From NCBI GenBank assembly GCA_020091685.1, contig CM034606.1:34181874-34245873 (forward strand): a stretch of 64,000 bases of DNA, read 5' to 3'. The number at the start of each line of letters is the position of its first letter. Positions within the stretch are counted from its first letter, which is position 1. The position numbers and the translations under genes were made by a program. The notes below the pieces were generated by a model, which was given only the letters and a program-made list of their open reading frames with translations, did not search any database and was not told the DNA's origin. This document shows, piece by piece, positions 1 through 12,100 of this stretch. The DNA comes from Lutjanus erythropterus. Taxonomy: Eukaryota > Chordata > Actinopteri > Lutjaniformes > Lutjanidae.

Positions 1-70
1 TAAATCAGTATCTGCAACTGGCCAAATGAGTTGTAAAATATCGTCAAAAATCCAATATTGTGCATCCCTG
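1..70 (+). mobile_element. Right end of a hAT-like GCATCCCT element
   Basis: Reads ...CCAATATTGTGCATCCCTGA, the typical right end of a fish hAT-like relic whose other copies here end GTGCATCCCT (41820) and CGCATCCCT (32839). The left part is outside the window. Confidence 0.45.
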
Positions 71-171
71 ATATTTTTTAATCCAATGAACCTGACAAAT
101 TAAAACACTTCTTTACATGGATGCAATAACCCTATACTGGCATAAAACAGTCTAATATACCCAGATCAGAG

Positions 172-710
172 GTGACAAAAATACACACAGTCTGTACTCA
201 AGCAGAAGTACAGATACTTGTTCAATAAAGACTCTGGTAAAAGTAAAAGTATTGATGCAACTTCTTTACTGAAGTAAAAGTTTTAAAAAATTCTGGCGCT
301 GAAATGTACTAAAACAATAGAAGTCGTCCTCTGAAGGACATTTCTGTGCAAAGCTAACTGCACCCCACTTTTTCTGCACGCTCGAGTCTCTCTTTCAGTT
401 TCATCTTAGATCTTTTACTTAGTTTTCACCACGTTAGGTTGTTTTCTTGTCAAGTCATTTTTGTCTTGTTACATCTTTACATCATTTTCATCTTGTTATG
501 CATGTTAAGTTTTTTTCTGTTTTGTTATGTCGTTTTTGTCGGTACACATTTTACGATGTCTTCATGTAAGGAGTTGAAAGTACAGATATTTGTGTTCAAA
601 TGTAGGAAGTAAAAGTAAAAAGTTGTTTGGAAAAGAAAAACTCAAGTTAAGTACAGATACCTGAAAACTCCACTGAAGTACAGTAACAAAATATTTGTAC
701 TTTCTCTGAC
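172..710 (+). repeat. Interspersed repeat with AGTACAGATAC / AGTAAAAGTA ends, copy 1
   Basis: The ends are rich in AGTAAAAGTAAAAG and AGTACAGATACCTG; the interior has CTGTTTTGTTATGTCGTTTTTG. A second copy in the opposite orientation is at about 58935-59550, sharing the ends and the interior order. Likely a non-autonomous element; the family name is not certain. Confidence 0.6.
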
Positions 711-2051
711 TGGCTGTGTAAGCACAGGAGAAAGGTCTAGCCTGTATGTTTAGAAATACCAGTCAGGCTTGTCTTCATTAATTAAACTAGTAAATATTAT
801 GAAGTCTGTAAGTTCTTTGATGAAAATGAGGCTTGATGTAAAGGAAGAATCCTAACTTCAGTGTACAAGACAGTCAGCACTTTGTCTGAGTGTCTCTGGG
901 TTGTTTGCGGGAAGCTTTTATATTCAAGTGTATCTGAGACCCTCAAGGCCCAGGTCTTATCCAGCGGTCCATGTTATTATAACACATGAAGCAGCACAAA
1001 CAGGGCTACATGACGATTGGTCGAGTTGTCTCAGGCTGGAGGAGAGTGTGGGATGAGTGGAAAACAAGGAACTCTTTTCTGTCATTCTGTCCCCCTCCCA
1101 CCACTGCCCCTCGCCCCGCCTGAACATCCTGAACCCAAACACACACATGGCTGGGTTGCTGAATGGGCGCTAGATGGGAACAACAACAACAACATCTTCC
1201 ACATGTGAAACTGTGATTCTCCTCGGATATTATTCACAGATTTCCATTCTTTGTCTCAGTGTGGATACTCTTATGATTTGTGTTTCTTCATTTTTGCACA
1301 TTTGTTGTTTTCTTTGTTTCTATGTCAGCATTGAATTTGCTACATTTTGCTAAATCTGCGGTACTTTTCCTGGCATTTAAGGCAGTATTCCAGTTAACTG
1401 AAGTGTGTGTGAAGATATTCTGAATCCCAATCACCCCCATCCCTCATTTACATTAAATACTGCATGAAAGCACCAACTGTCCTACCCAAAATACTGGCAC
1501 ATTACTTAAAAGGAAGAGGAGTGGAAGAGAAAGACAAGAGACACAAAAACTAAGAAAAAAAAATTCAAAGAGGGTGTCAGAGAAAGGCAGAGGGGGCTCG
1601 CCTCACACCCTCTCGCTCTGATTGGAGAGTTTGTTTTAAAAGAACTAGACTTGGAGTAAGACGGAGATTGTCCGACTTGGCAGACAGTCATCCGAATGCA
1701 TCTGGGCTCTGCCTTTGAGTTGGACAGAAAACACTCTCTGAAGCTGCCACAACAAAACATTGTGCAACTATTCCAAGAACTCAGACCGCGGCAGCTCCCA
1801 GTGTGTCATCATACTTCAAAACAGGCAAGACACGGGGCAACTCCACATCTTAAGTTTTGTAATGCAGCCTGTCTATTAGGCTATGATAACGTTGCTGACA
1901 CCACTATGACATAATAGGAATTAGTTTTTCAAGACTTTGGAAAACCTGCTGCAGAAGCACAGAAGAGCTCAACCAACTGCTTTCACAGGCTCAGTAGCAC
2001 TTCTCCTTACGAGTACACTGAACTTCATATGGAAAATTGGTGAAGTACCCC

Positions 2052-2684
2052 TTTAAAGGAGCAATATGTAGCCACTGTGCATGCAAAAATGAGTACAGTA
2101 GTCCAAATAGCGAAGTGGAGCCATAGACTATACATTAAATAGGTTGTAATCCTGTTCTATGTATGTTCTACACAGCTAAAGCGACTTGTTTCTCCCTGCC
2201 ACTCCAGGCTGCAGGAGATAAGCAGGGGCACAACCACATAAATTGACAATAACAAGCGACAAGTCCTCCACGGTAAGTTGATCAGCTGTTTATAACTGTC
2301 AGTTGTCTGTCAATGTAAAGTAAAGCCTGTTATCCTGAAAACAAAAAACACTGCTGTGAAATAACACAATCTGGACAATGAGGTCAGTGGCTGCCTGTCC
2401 CACTGCCTGCCAATCTCCCTTAACATTTTGCTCAATTTAACAATTATTAACACCTATGCCTTCTACAAGATTACTAATGATTTCTTACGACTCATAAACA
2501 TACACTTACTCCTTTGCTGAAAAATTCAGCATTAATTTGAACTTTGATTAATGATTTCCAAGGGGGGACACCGCAGCTCTACAGTTCACATCAAGCGACG
2601 CAAACCTTAAAATGTTTTCTTGATCTCTGATGACACATCATTTTATGCTTCATTACATTAAATATATTACAAATTTCTCCTTTA
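2052..2684. mobile_element. MITE with TTTAAAGGAG(C/A)AAT inverted ends
   Basis: Left end TTTAAAGGAGCAATATGTAG; the right end read in reverse is TTAAAGGAGAAATTTGTAAT. About 630 bp with no coding potential. It begins exactly where another element ends (ACCCCTTTAAAGGAGC), sharing TTTAA. Confidence 0.6.
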
Positions 2685-3772
2685 ATAAAAATGTTGTGCT
2701 TTGAAGAATATCAGTGATACTGTCATTGCCACCAGTAACAGTTTAGATAAAATACCCTTTGAAAATATCATTCTAGCAATTCAAAACTGGCCAAAGAATG
2801 AGCATGAAAATATAAAACATCAGCATTTAAGTTTCAGTGCAAGAGAAGTTATTTTGCCCAATTCATGACTTCATAATTACAGCCCTCTGGTGAACTATTT
2901 GAACAGGGGCCAGTAGAAACAGGTTGGTTCAACAGCCCCCTTCCTCCTTAGATAAAACCCTCTTTGTGCTCTCTGTTTACATGTTACTCTGTCCAAGGTC
3001 TGATGCAGCCACTGAATCTTGGCTTAAATGATTCAGACCGCTCTTCCGGCAGGTGTGCGTGTGTGTGCTCTTATGTGTCTGTGTGGTTGTGTCTGGTTTC
3101 CCCCTTTCATGTTGCTGTCATGGTATTGTCAGATGCAATAAAGGATGGATGTAATAAAGGGCAATAAGAGGGAAATGCAAATTATGAGTATCAGATGACA
3201 GGATATTTGCACTCAGTTTCAAAAGGTAAAACTGATTTGACTCCGAGTTCACCTGTCTTTGCTTTGTTTTTCAAATGACTTACCAGCATACCTGACAACA
3301 TACAATTAACTATAACTAGCCTGGTGCCAATGTCTTCAGCAGGAGTGTATACATTCACACAAACACACGTGTGCATATACAGCAGCAAACACGTGACAAC
3401 ATGTTTTTCGATGCCCTCACTGCTAAAATACTGAAGTGAAATTGCTGCATTGGCATTAAACGCTTTCTGTGACATAGTATTTCCATGAAAAATCAGATAT
3501 CTCCATGCATACATCACTCACTCACACTTCCTAAAAATAAGTGCAAAATTAATGCAAACACACACAAAAATTACCCCCCCCCAGCCTCCCTGTTGAGTTG
3601 AGGTGGAGGTCATAATGCTGCAATCGAGCAGTCGCACCATGTCAGCAGCAGTCTAACAACTGACCAAGCTTTCAGGCTCGAGACATACATCCACAATTAC
3701 TAAAATTAAAGCATTAAGCAGATTTTGTTTCCAGAGTGAGGTCACAATTGCATTTGCTGTGCACGTGCCATT

Positions 3773-4264
3773 ACTGGTAGCCAGGAAACTTGACAAATTT
3801 GCTCTGGCAGATATGTCTGTCTGTGTGAATTCTACCAGCTTTGGATCCAGTTTGACCAGTCACAACTATTTCATTAATATAGGGCAGTATTATATGACAG
3901 AGGAGCGTCACTGGTCCAGATTTGCAAAGTCAAATGTCAGATTTCCCTGTTCTGACTGACTGTAGGTCTATGCAATTGTATCCAGTCAGCCAGTCCATCC
4001 AGCACAGTGCCTCAGGCTGAGGAAACTCAGATCAAAATGTCAGTGCTGATCAAATATGAATCAAGATTCTGTTGCTAGATCTCCTATTTTCCACCTAACA
4101 TATTGTCAGAAACATATTTTAGTGTACTGTTTAGGAGTAACATGAGAAGCATCACTGAGCAATAGAAGGTCTATCTAATTTATTTTAGAGTTATTTTGGT
4201 CTTTGCATGTTGATAATGTCCCTTGGAAATCAAAAATGACCTAAGAGGTTCCAGACAAACCTAC
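3773..4264 (+). repeat. Interspersed repeat X, copy 1, next to the exon 7 donor
   Basis: Matches 58315-58888 through shared blocks such as TTTGCTCTGGCAGATA, TTGGATCCAGT, GGTTCAGATTTG-like, GTAGGTCTAT, GATCAAATATG, ATCAAGATTCTGTT and GGAAATC..AA. Its end lies about 70 bp from the exon 7 donor in intron 7. No protein is encoded. Confidence 0.7.
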
Positions 4265-4332
4265 AATAGTGAAGTTAGTTCACTGTCTAGGAGTTAGGGT
4301 AAAAGAGAGTGGAACTTTCTTTTGGTACTCAC

Positions 4333-5952
4333 CAATCTGGTCTTCAGGAATGAGGCTCTCGATTGGAGGCTCCAGCTCGGAGCTCTGTCGCAGGTAGCTC
4401 TTCATCTGAGTGATGAACTGGCGGAGGGTCTGCAGCAGCTCCAGTCCGGAGGCGTAGCCCTGCCAGGCCTGGGTGCCCGCACCCTCGCCCATGTAGCTGA
4501 GGTAGTCCTGCACCAGGCTGCCGAAATATGAGCCTTTATCCCTGGACAGCTCCACCACCCTGCGGATCGCCCTCTTCTCGGGCGTCAGCAGGGAGTTGAA
4601 GACTCCGCTCATTTTACGCAGCTGCCCTCGCAGGGCCTTCTGCAGGACAAGAGCGCTGGCACTGGGGCGACGCTTAGTGCGGTGGCCCGGCGGCACCATG
4701 GTCAGGTCCTGGTCTTGGTCCTGGTCGCTCTCGAGACTGACGCCATAGTCGGGCTCCTCTTCATCCTCATCATCCTCGTCGTCATCATCCTCCTCCATGC
4801 TGCAGTAAGGCAGGTGAGATGGCGGGAGGGAAAGGGGGAGGTGGGTGTTGAAGTCAGCCACGGTGGGGGGGCTGGGGTCATGCAGAGGAGGAAGGAAGAA
4901 GGCTGAGGACTGGGAGAAATCCAGAGAGTCCGAGGAATCTGTGGACATGCTCATGTCACTCAGCCGCTGGCCACCGCCACCGCCACTGCATTCCTCGACC
5001 GCTTCTTCATCTGCTCCTGTCGTCTCTGCCCGCTTGCTTGGTGTCATTGGTGAAGGATCTGGAGGACTGCTGGAGTCCTGGGCAGGCATTCTGGTAAGAT
5101 TACGCTTGGACAATTTTGCCCTGATCAGAGCCTCTTCAATAGTCTGGTCCTCCAGTGCCAGATGACACTGGGCATCCTCCTGGCTGGATGATGGTGAGGC
5201 CTTGGCCCGACGTGGGGAAGAGGACAGAGACGATAGCGAGATGGGCAGGGAGGGCCGGGGGATGGATATGGGGGAGCTGATGCTGAGTCTCTTGGGAGGG
5301 GAGGATGAGGGGCTGATGCTTAGTGACGAGCCCAGACGAGAAAGGAGGCTGCTACCCCTCTCCCTCTCCTCCACTTTCTCCTTGGGGACATTGATCCAAG
5401 GGATCTTCTCTGGCATGCTGCGCTGTCGGAGAGGGCCTGAGCGTCGTGGTGCAAAGCGAGGTGGGGGTGGACGAGGAGGTGGGGACCGTGGCACTGACAG
5501 AGCACTTTTCTGACTGCTGCTGCTGGTGGTGTCACCGTTATCGTCCTGTAGCTGTGTGTTTCTGCCAAGGCTCTGCGAGTTGTGATCTGAGCTAGAGACC
5601 TGAGTACTGTCTCTGCAAGACTGTGGAGTCTCCTTGTTGCTGGTTTCAAGGCTGTTGCTAACGGGCTCCTCCCTCAGGCCTTGCTTTGCTGTGCCCGAGG
5701 GATTTGAGGTGGTGCAGTCATCACCGTTTGATTGGTGGACCTTTATGAAGAGGGGGTTGATGAAGCAAAGAGCTCCGTTGGACTGGCAACACTCGAGCTC
5801 AGATGGTGTACGGGTTCGAAGCCTAGGGCGCCCAGGGGTGGTTGCCAAGGAAATCGTTTTCTGGGCAGGGGGAGGCGGTCTGTCGGGAGCAGCTGTTCCT
5901 GACAAGGACACTGAGCCCTTCCTCCTGAGGCTCAACTGGGAGTTCCAGAAGC
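4333..5952 (-). CDS. rin2: rin2-like exon 7, Pro/Ser-rich linker and start of RIN-homology region
   Basis: 1620 nt, acceptor TCGCACAG|GCTTCT, donor CAGATTG|GTGAGT. It encodes residues 217-755. In order: FWNSQ; a basic and Pro segment; RTPSELECCQSNGALCFINP; a Ser/Thr-rich stretch; PPPRPPPPRF, an SH3-ligand-like run at 372-382; a long Ser-rich basic linker; RLSDMSMSTDSSDSLDF; an acidic run (602-615) and a DQDQDQD run (625-631); then a basic helix-rich part, KMSGVFNSLLTPEKR, GSYFGSLVQDY and SSELEPPIESLIPEDQI, the opening of the RIN-homology region before VPS9. Composition is GC-rich and CpG-rich, unlike the introns. Open frames on the opposite strand are by-products of this composition. The exon is symmetric (phase 1 at both ends). 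Confidence 0.95.
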
Positions 5953-8900
5953 CTGTGCGAGAAAGAGAGAAATATTCTGCCTTTATTAAGTGAGCAGGGT
6001 GTGAAACAACATATAGGTACAAATATATCTGAGCCCTGTCACACCCTTGAGGTTAGCAGTGAGCCACAAAACATAATAGTACGTGAATTGAAGCCAAGTG
6101 TAACTTCATTTAGCATCGCACCCCGATAGCATCATTAGAGTCAGTTGGATGCAGCAGAACCAGAGATATCATCTTTGTTGTTTAAACATTCTTCTTCCTT
6201 AAAAAAACCTGGAGTCTACAGTCCCATAATGCAACCACCGACAGCTCAGAAACTCAGATGTGCTAATATCGGTTAATGTAGCCTGGAGCTCCAGAGGTAT
6301 GGTAAGCTCAGTGCTTTTTACCTCCACACCCCCAGAATTTTTCATTTCAAACGTGTGGTCATCAGCCCCAACCGACTGAATAAAGTTATTTATCAGTGTT
6401 TGTGCAGCTTCACCTGGAGCCACAAAGCTTCAAGCTTCATTCAACTTTTTTCTTCATATGCAAAAGTACTCCCAAACACCTGGGCACAGGGTTGTGTGAT
6501 ACAAGCATCAGAAAATGCTGCCTAAAATGTTGATATTGGTATTGTTCAGAATCTGATCTGACACCACATAATTTTTAAAATCCTCAACAGCACAAGGCTT
6601 CTTCCCAGCTGTGTCCCATACACCATTTATAGTTGCATTCATTCTCTGTATGTATTCATGTTCATGTTTTTCAAAGGATTCAACTTAAGTTAGGCTATAC
6701 AACAGTAGCAACCATATCACACCCACACACAGCAGAATATAGCTGCTACAAATAATAAAATATACAATACCAATCAAAAGTTCGTCTAATACACCAAGTT
6801 CAAGTATCGGGAAGGAAAAAATGGTATCAGTATCATAAGCTGCACTTTACCGCACAGTTTGTTCCACATCTTTTTTTGGTTTGGTAAGCCACATGGAGTA
6901 AATAATTATAGTCTTATTAGTCTAATTACAGCCTGCGTCAGGGCACACGACAACATAAATTCAAACATGTTCCAACATGAAACTCTGACAGTCTATTAGT
7001 TGTTGGCTGTTAACAAACTATACTAATGAGAGAGGACAGCTCATTGCTAGGATAAGTCCCCACATGGGGGGCATAAACGTTTCTTAGTACATTACACCAC
7101 CACCAAAGAGGGAGAAGCAATCAGTCAAAAATCGTGTCACCACTGTTGACAAACATTCATCTGAAAATAGCTCAATTGGACTCATTTGTGATGGCATCAC
7201 TTAAGTATTTCAGTTACTAGAAGAACTGTAAATCAGACTGTGGTGCACACAGACCCTGACTGCAGATTCAGACTGGGCCACAGCAGTGACAACAGGAATA
7301 TTTTTCTGTCACATACACAGTTTTCTGACCAGATTCTTGACTCCAACAGCATAATTATAACCTAAACATGACTGTTGAGTGTTTTTTTCACAGTCAGTTG
7401 TCAGCCATTGGTCTCCATCTGCTCTTTTGGTAAATGACAATATCATATACTCAAAAACTCAAACTGTATATATATAAATGATTAACCTAAATTACATCAA
7501 CTTAAATCTGACCACTCATTCACTCCCAGTGACTCAATACCAGTCCTGCAATTACAACCAGTTAAAAAACCTCTAAATGCTGCTTAGTGTAAAATCACTG
7601 CTGTTGTTAAGTTTGCAGGCTGAGAGGCTCAGACTATTGAGGATCTTTTTTCCCAGCAAACAAGAAAGAGGAAAACAGCACTGATCTACTGTAACACAAC
7701 ACTTTGTTGAACCTTTACAGTCCAAGCCGTACCAGACAGAGCAAAACAAGACACCAGTGGGAACAATACCGCATGAGGAATATCAGTACCAGACACAGAG
7801 CAGCTCCTTCACACAGCCACCGAGCAGAACAGAGAGGGCAACAATACTCACTGTGATCCCAAAGCTCAGCAACACACAGACGAACAAACTCCAACTTCTC
7901 TCTACACTTCTGATGGTGTCGGTGTCTGCACAAGCTGAAACTGGACTGACTTCTCTGGCTCACTCACACTCCATCTGTTATGACTCACTCCTGGTAATGT
8001 GTGTGTGTAGGCGGGCTGTTAGCTCAGTATTCCCGCCTCCATCCCTCCCTTTCAGTAGAAGCTGCGTGGTCTGTTGTTGTTTCTCTCTAACTCACAGAGA
8101 CCAAAAATTTTCCTATTTCCCTCCTACTCTACTCTTGTTTACTATCTCTCCTATTCATATATTCTACTTTTTGCTCTGTTACATGCTCTGAGTGTATTAC
8201 TTAAGACACTTAAAATATAGAAAATAGTACTTATAGTTAGTAATAGTTTGTCATTAAAGGGACAGTTCATCCCAGAATATAAAATACAAAATACATACTT
8301 GTGCTTTAATTAAAGGGAAACACAACAAGTTTCATGCTTCTAAATGTGTCACTTTTAAAGGCTCAAGCAGTTGTCTTCATTTTATGAGAAAGGCAAAAGT
8401 AATTAAGTCCTCCAACTTATTTTATTCCTTTATCTAAAAAGCAAACCACTTAGTCAGATAGAGATTTATTATGAAAATGATGCAGTTCTAATTTCAAGCA
8501 GTTTCAAGAATGTTATCCACAATACAAGCACTTTTTAAACCTGAAAACATTCCATTAAAATTCAAACATTTTCATGACTCCATGGCAAAGAATCATGAGC
8601 TGTTTACTCAAGATAATCCACAGACCTTGTTGAGAGCAGATATACGTAGGGACTACTTTCTTTCTGCAGTAGAATCTACCGGAACTTCCTTAGAATCTAC
8701 CAGAACTACTTTCTTTTCAACTACAAAGAAAAAAGTAATACATGAAACTGCTTAGAACAAGGTCTGTGGACTATCTTGGGTAATCAGGTCATGATTCTTA
8801 GACAGAGACACTGGTTATGAATTTAATGTATTAATTTGGTGCTTTGAGTAAGGATGAGTGCCATTTAGTTCCATTATACTGGAGAGAAGGCAGACACCTC

Positions 8901-9133
8901 TACAGTTCATATTTCCAAAACTCTGCAACTTACACTGAAACTATCCAGATGTATAACAAGAACTACAGCCCAGGGGGAAGATAGGTGTTTTTGATTTTGT
9001 GGTGAACTGTCCCTTTAAAGATATTTCACACTTGCTTGTCTTGACACTTCTGCTTCTGTGGAGTTCAGTTATACATACAGTCATGTTTGCACAAGTATAC
9101 TCAACGCACAGCAAAATGCTTCGGTACAGGGTT

Positions 9134-9195
<62 letters not shown>

Positions 9196-12100
9196 CTACT
9201 TCACACAGCAGAGAGGAATGTGGTCTGACATGGTTGATGTAAGAACTGGGAAAGTCAAGGGTAAGTCAGGGGCAACTTATAGAGAGCTATGACAGCTGGA
9301 GACAAAAATACCGAGCTAACACACTGTAGGGGACATGAAGACAGTGCTGGAAATATTCCAAAAACTGAATTGCCAACTGAGTCCACGTAGTAATTACAGC
9401 AAATACGTAGATCAAAGAATAATTTAATAATTATTAAATGCCAGCGTGGGCAGTAGATTTGGCTGTGATTGCCACACAGCATGCCTTTTAACATGCTCCA
9501 ACACCTGAGGAGATTATAAAAGCAACAAGTGTTATCTCAAAGGAAAAAGAGAACTTGTGGCAGCTCTACAGCTGAAAGGTAAATAATTCTGACTGATATG
9601 TGGTCCAGTCTGCCAGTTTTACTGAGCCGAGCAGTCAAAAATATACAGATAGCAAACTATAAAACATGTAATGATAAACTCCAGTATTCTTCACACTGTC
9701 CACCTGTGTGGCTACGCAAAAGTATTTCCAACTACTACCAATATCTGCTAAAATAGTGGATCATCTTCGTAAATGTCTGTTAAACAACAGGAGTCTCTGA
9801 CGTCCAGGAGAAAAAGCAAACCCACAGTCAGATTTTTCTAACCTTTAACCTACTAGCTAAACATCAGTATATCAAATGATGATTCAAAGGCACTGACAAC
9901 TTGCTAAATTTGAGCTGGACTGCATGCAGCTTGAGTTCCATCAAAACAATGTCATAAATGTGACATTGACCGACTTCTAGAAACTTGCTAGTAGTGTTAC
10001 TTGCAGAATAAATGCAGAGTGTATTTTAATTTTATGTATTTCTTCCACTAAATTAATACAAAATATGTAAGAAGTTGCTGTAAAAGGTCAATCTTAAACA
10101 TAGTGGTTTGGGCTGCCGTACATCATGGCGGTGCAACATGGCGACTGTCGTGGAGAGAAGCTGCTCCCTCTGAAGATTAAGGACTCATTCGAAGGTGACA
10201 CAAACACGATTTCATGATTCATGTTATTATGTAAGGGATAACGTACAGTGAGCAGGTCATTACTATGAAATAATCTCCGACAGGATGATGCAGGATGCCC
10301 AGGGGGTGTTTAATCATCCTGAAGCTTATTTGGCACACATTTATTTGAGACAAAATACTAGTTTTAAAATGATTTTATGGCTTTTTTTCACAATAGTGAT
10401 CTGCTCACTGTACATTACCCTGATTGTTACATGATTATGTACCAAAAAAAACAATCACAAAATATTGATTTTAAAATGATTTTAGTGATAGAACAATGAT
10501 TTTATTGCTTTACTAGAGTCTACAATCAGAACTGTGTCCATAGAAACTGTCTGTCCATTGACCAATCAGAATCAAGTATTTAACAATGTAATAAACACGA
10601 TGATAACATATTTGCATTCCTTTTCTGTAATATTCTGACAATCAATCCCCCTAAATCTTTCACTCTGGATCTTTAATAACCTGCAAAAAGCATCACAAAA
10701 GATGACTTAAGTGTCCATACAGGTGGAGAACCACGTGACAGGTAATATGACACTGTGACGACGTCAGAGTCAACGGTGCTCTTTTTTCATCTCTCCCAGC
10801 CATAACTGTCCGTGTGTACGTCAGAACTGCCTTTTAGATCAACTATTCAGTCGCTCAATTACCTTCACAGACACAAGACCCACCATTGTGTCACCTCACC
10901 AAACAGGAACCCTTTCATGACTGTAAGACGGAGAGAGACAGACCGAGGAAAACAAGAGAGGGACAAACAGAGAGACAATAATTGTCTGTAGATCATTAGA
11001 GACCACATTAAAGGGAGAGTGTCATCAAATCATTGTGTGTCATCCTGAACTCTTTAAGAGGCTGTCAGGCCCAGGGACTCTGGAGGTCTGGCAGAGTCAG
11101 TGCACATGATAGCTCAGAGTTGAGTCACAGCAGCAGAGCCTGAATGGACAGAAAGGTCACTCAGAGTGGGTTTTGAAAAAGGAAGTGGTGCAGAAGATAA
11201 ACACCTAAACACTCTTAAAACACTTTTTGCCTCAAGTATGTAGCATAAGTTGGAAGAAGAAAGAGGAAGTTTGAAGAAGGTATATGCCAAATTGTGTGTT
11301 CTCTAAATGACGCAACTCTGTAATGGACTTTTTTGACATGTACATGACAGATTATATGAATGAAAATGTCCAAAGTGTTGTGGTTAAGGCTGTAAGGAGG
11401 CCGAGGCCTCCCACAGCTGGAAGGGAAGGAAAAAGCTCCAGAGGCATGCAGCTCTCAAGTCCATGCCCAGCCGCGCAGCAGTCATCAGGGCCTGGAAGAG
11501 GCTTTTGTCCCTGGGGGTGAGTCATTTAGCACTGGCATGCCATTTAATCCTCGGAGCAGGGGGGGAATGTGGTTGAGATGGGCTTTACGAGTGTCACGCC
11601 TCAGGAAGAAAAAAAAACGAAATCCTTTACACACAACAGATGTGGGACGGAGGAAAACATTTCACTCGTCTGAATCTGCATGCAATGCTCCAAACTGTCT
11701 GGAGCAGAGTCACTGTTGATGCAATAATGATGATTTAGTAAACACAACTCAAGGCATGACAGTGATACTACACCTCTGCACACATGACCTATATCCTCAC
11801 AGCTTCTCAGTAATCCTCGACACTCATCTGCAGTGATTTTATCACGTCTCCCTGACCCACTACACTATATTTACACAACTTAGTCTGATCATGGGACGCC
11901 TAATGACGCACATTTACACACCTACTGGTTAGCGAACATTACACATACTGTGTTTCACATGTTTGAACACTACAGCAGCACTTTGTATATACTTGTGCAA
12001 ACACGTGTGTATAACTGAATAATTCATTCCACAGAATTAGAAGTGACAAGAAAAACAAATTGTGAAATATCTTTAACAAAACATAAATGATCAAAACTGT

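Larger units (their letters stand above)
1..4332. other. Intron 7 (partial) of the rin2-like gene
   Basis: No exon with a RIN-homology or VPS9 signature is visible on the minus strand here, so the next exon lies left of the window. The stretch holds the end of a GCATCCCT-type element (1-70), a stress-of-AGTAAAAGTA repeat (172-710), a MITE (2052-2684) abutting the TTAAAGGGGTACTTCACC-like end of another element (about 1780-2058, minus), and a longer interspersed repeat (3773-4264). I see nothing else that can be assigned; short open frames here lack coding features. Confidence 0.7.

Noticed and set aside
5320-5649. A second minus-strand open frame inside exon 7 (109 codons)
   Set aside because: It overlaps the real frame, has no recognisable motif, and does not fit the splice phases.
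4322-5993. Several open frames on the plus strand (69 to 119 codons) opposite exon 7
   Set aside because: They are shadows of the GC-rich, repetitive rin2-like coding exon; the minus-strand frame alone has family motifs and matching splice sites.
7715-8191. Open frames of 82 (minus) and 144 (plus) codons
   Set aside because: Low-complexity Ser/Pro/Phe translations in intron 6 with no conserved motif and no flanking splice sites that fit.
9136-9292. 97-codon frame with a His-Thr repeat
   Set aside because: Translation of the (CA)n microsatellite; the same applies to frames over the GT/CA tracts at 36459-36506 and 49849-49942.
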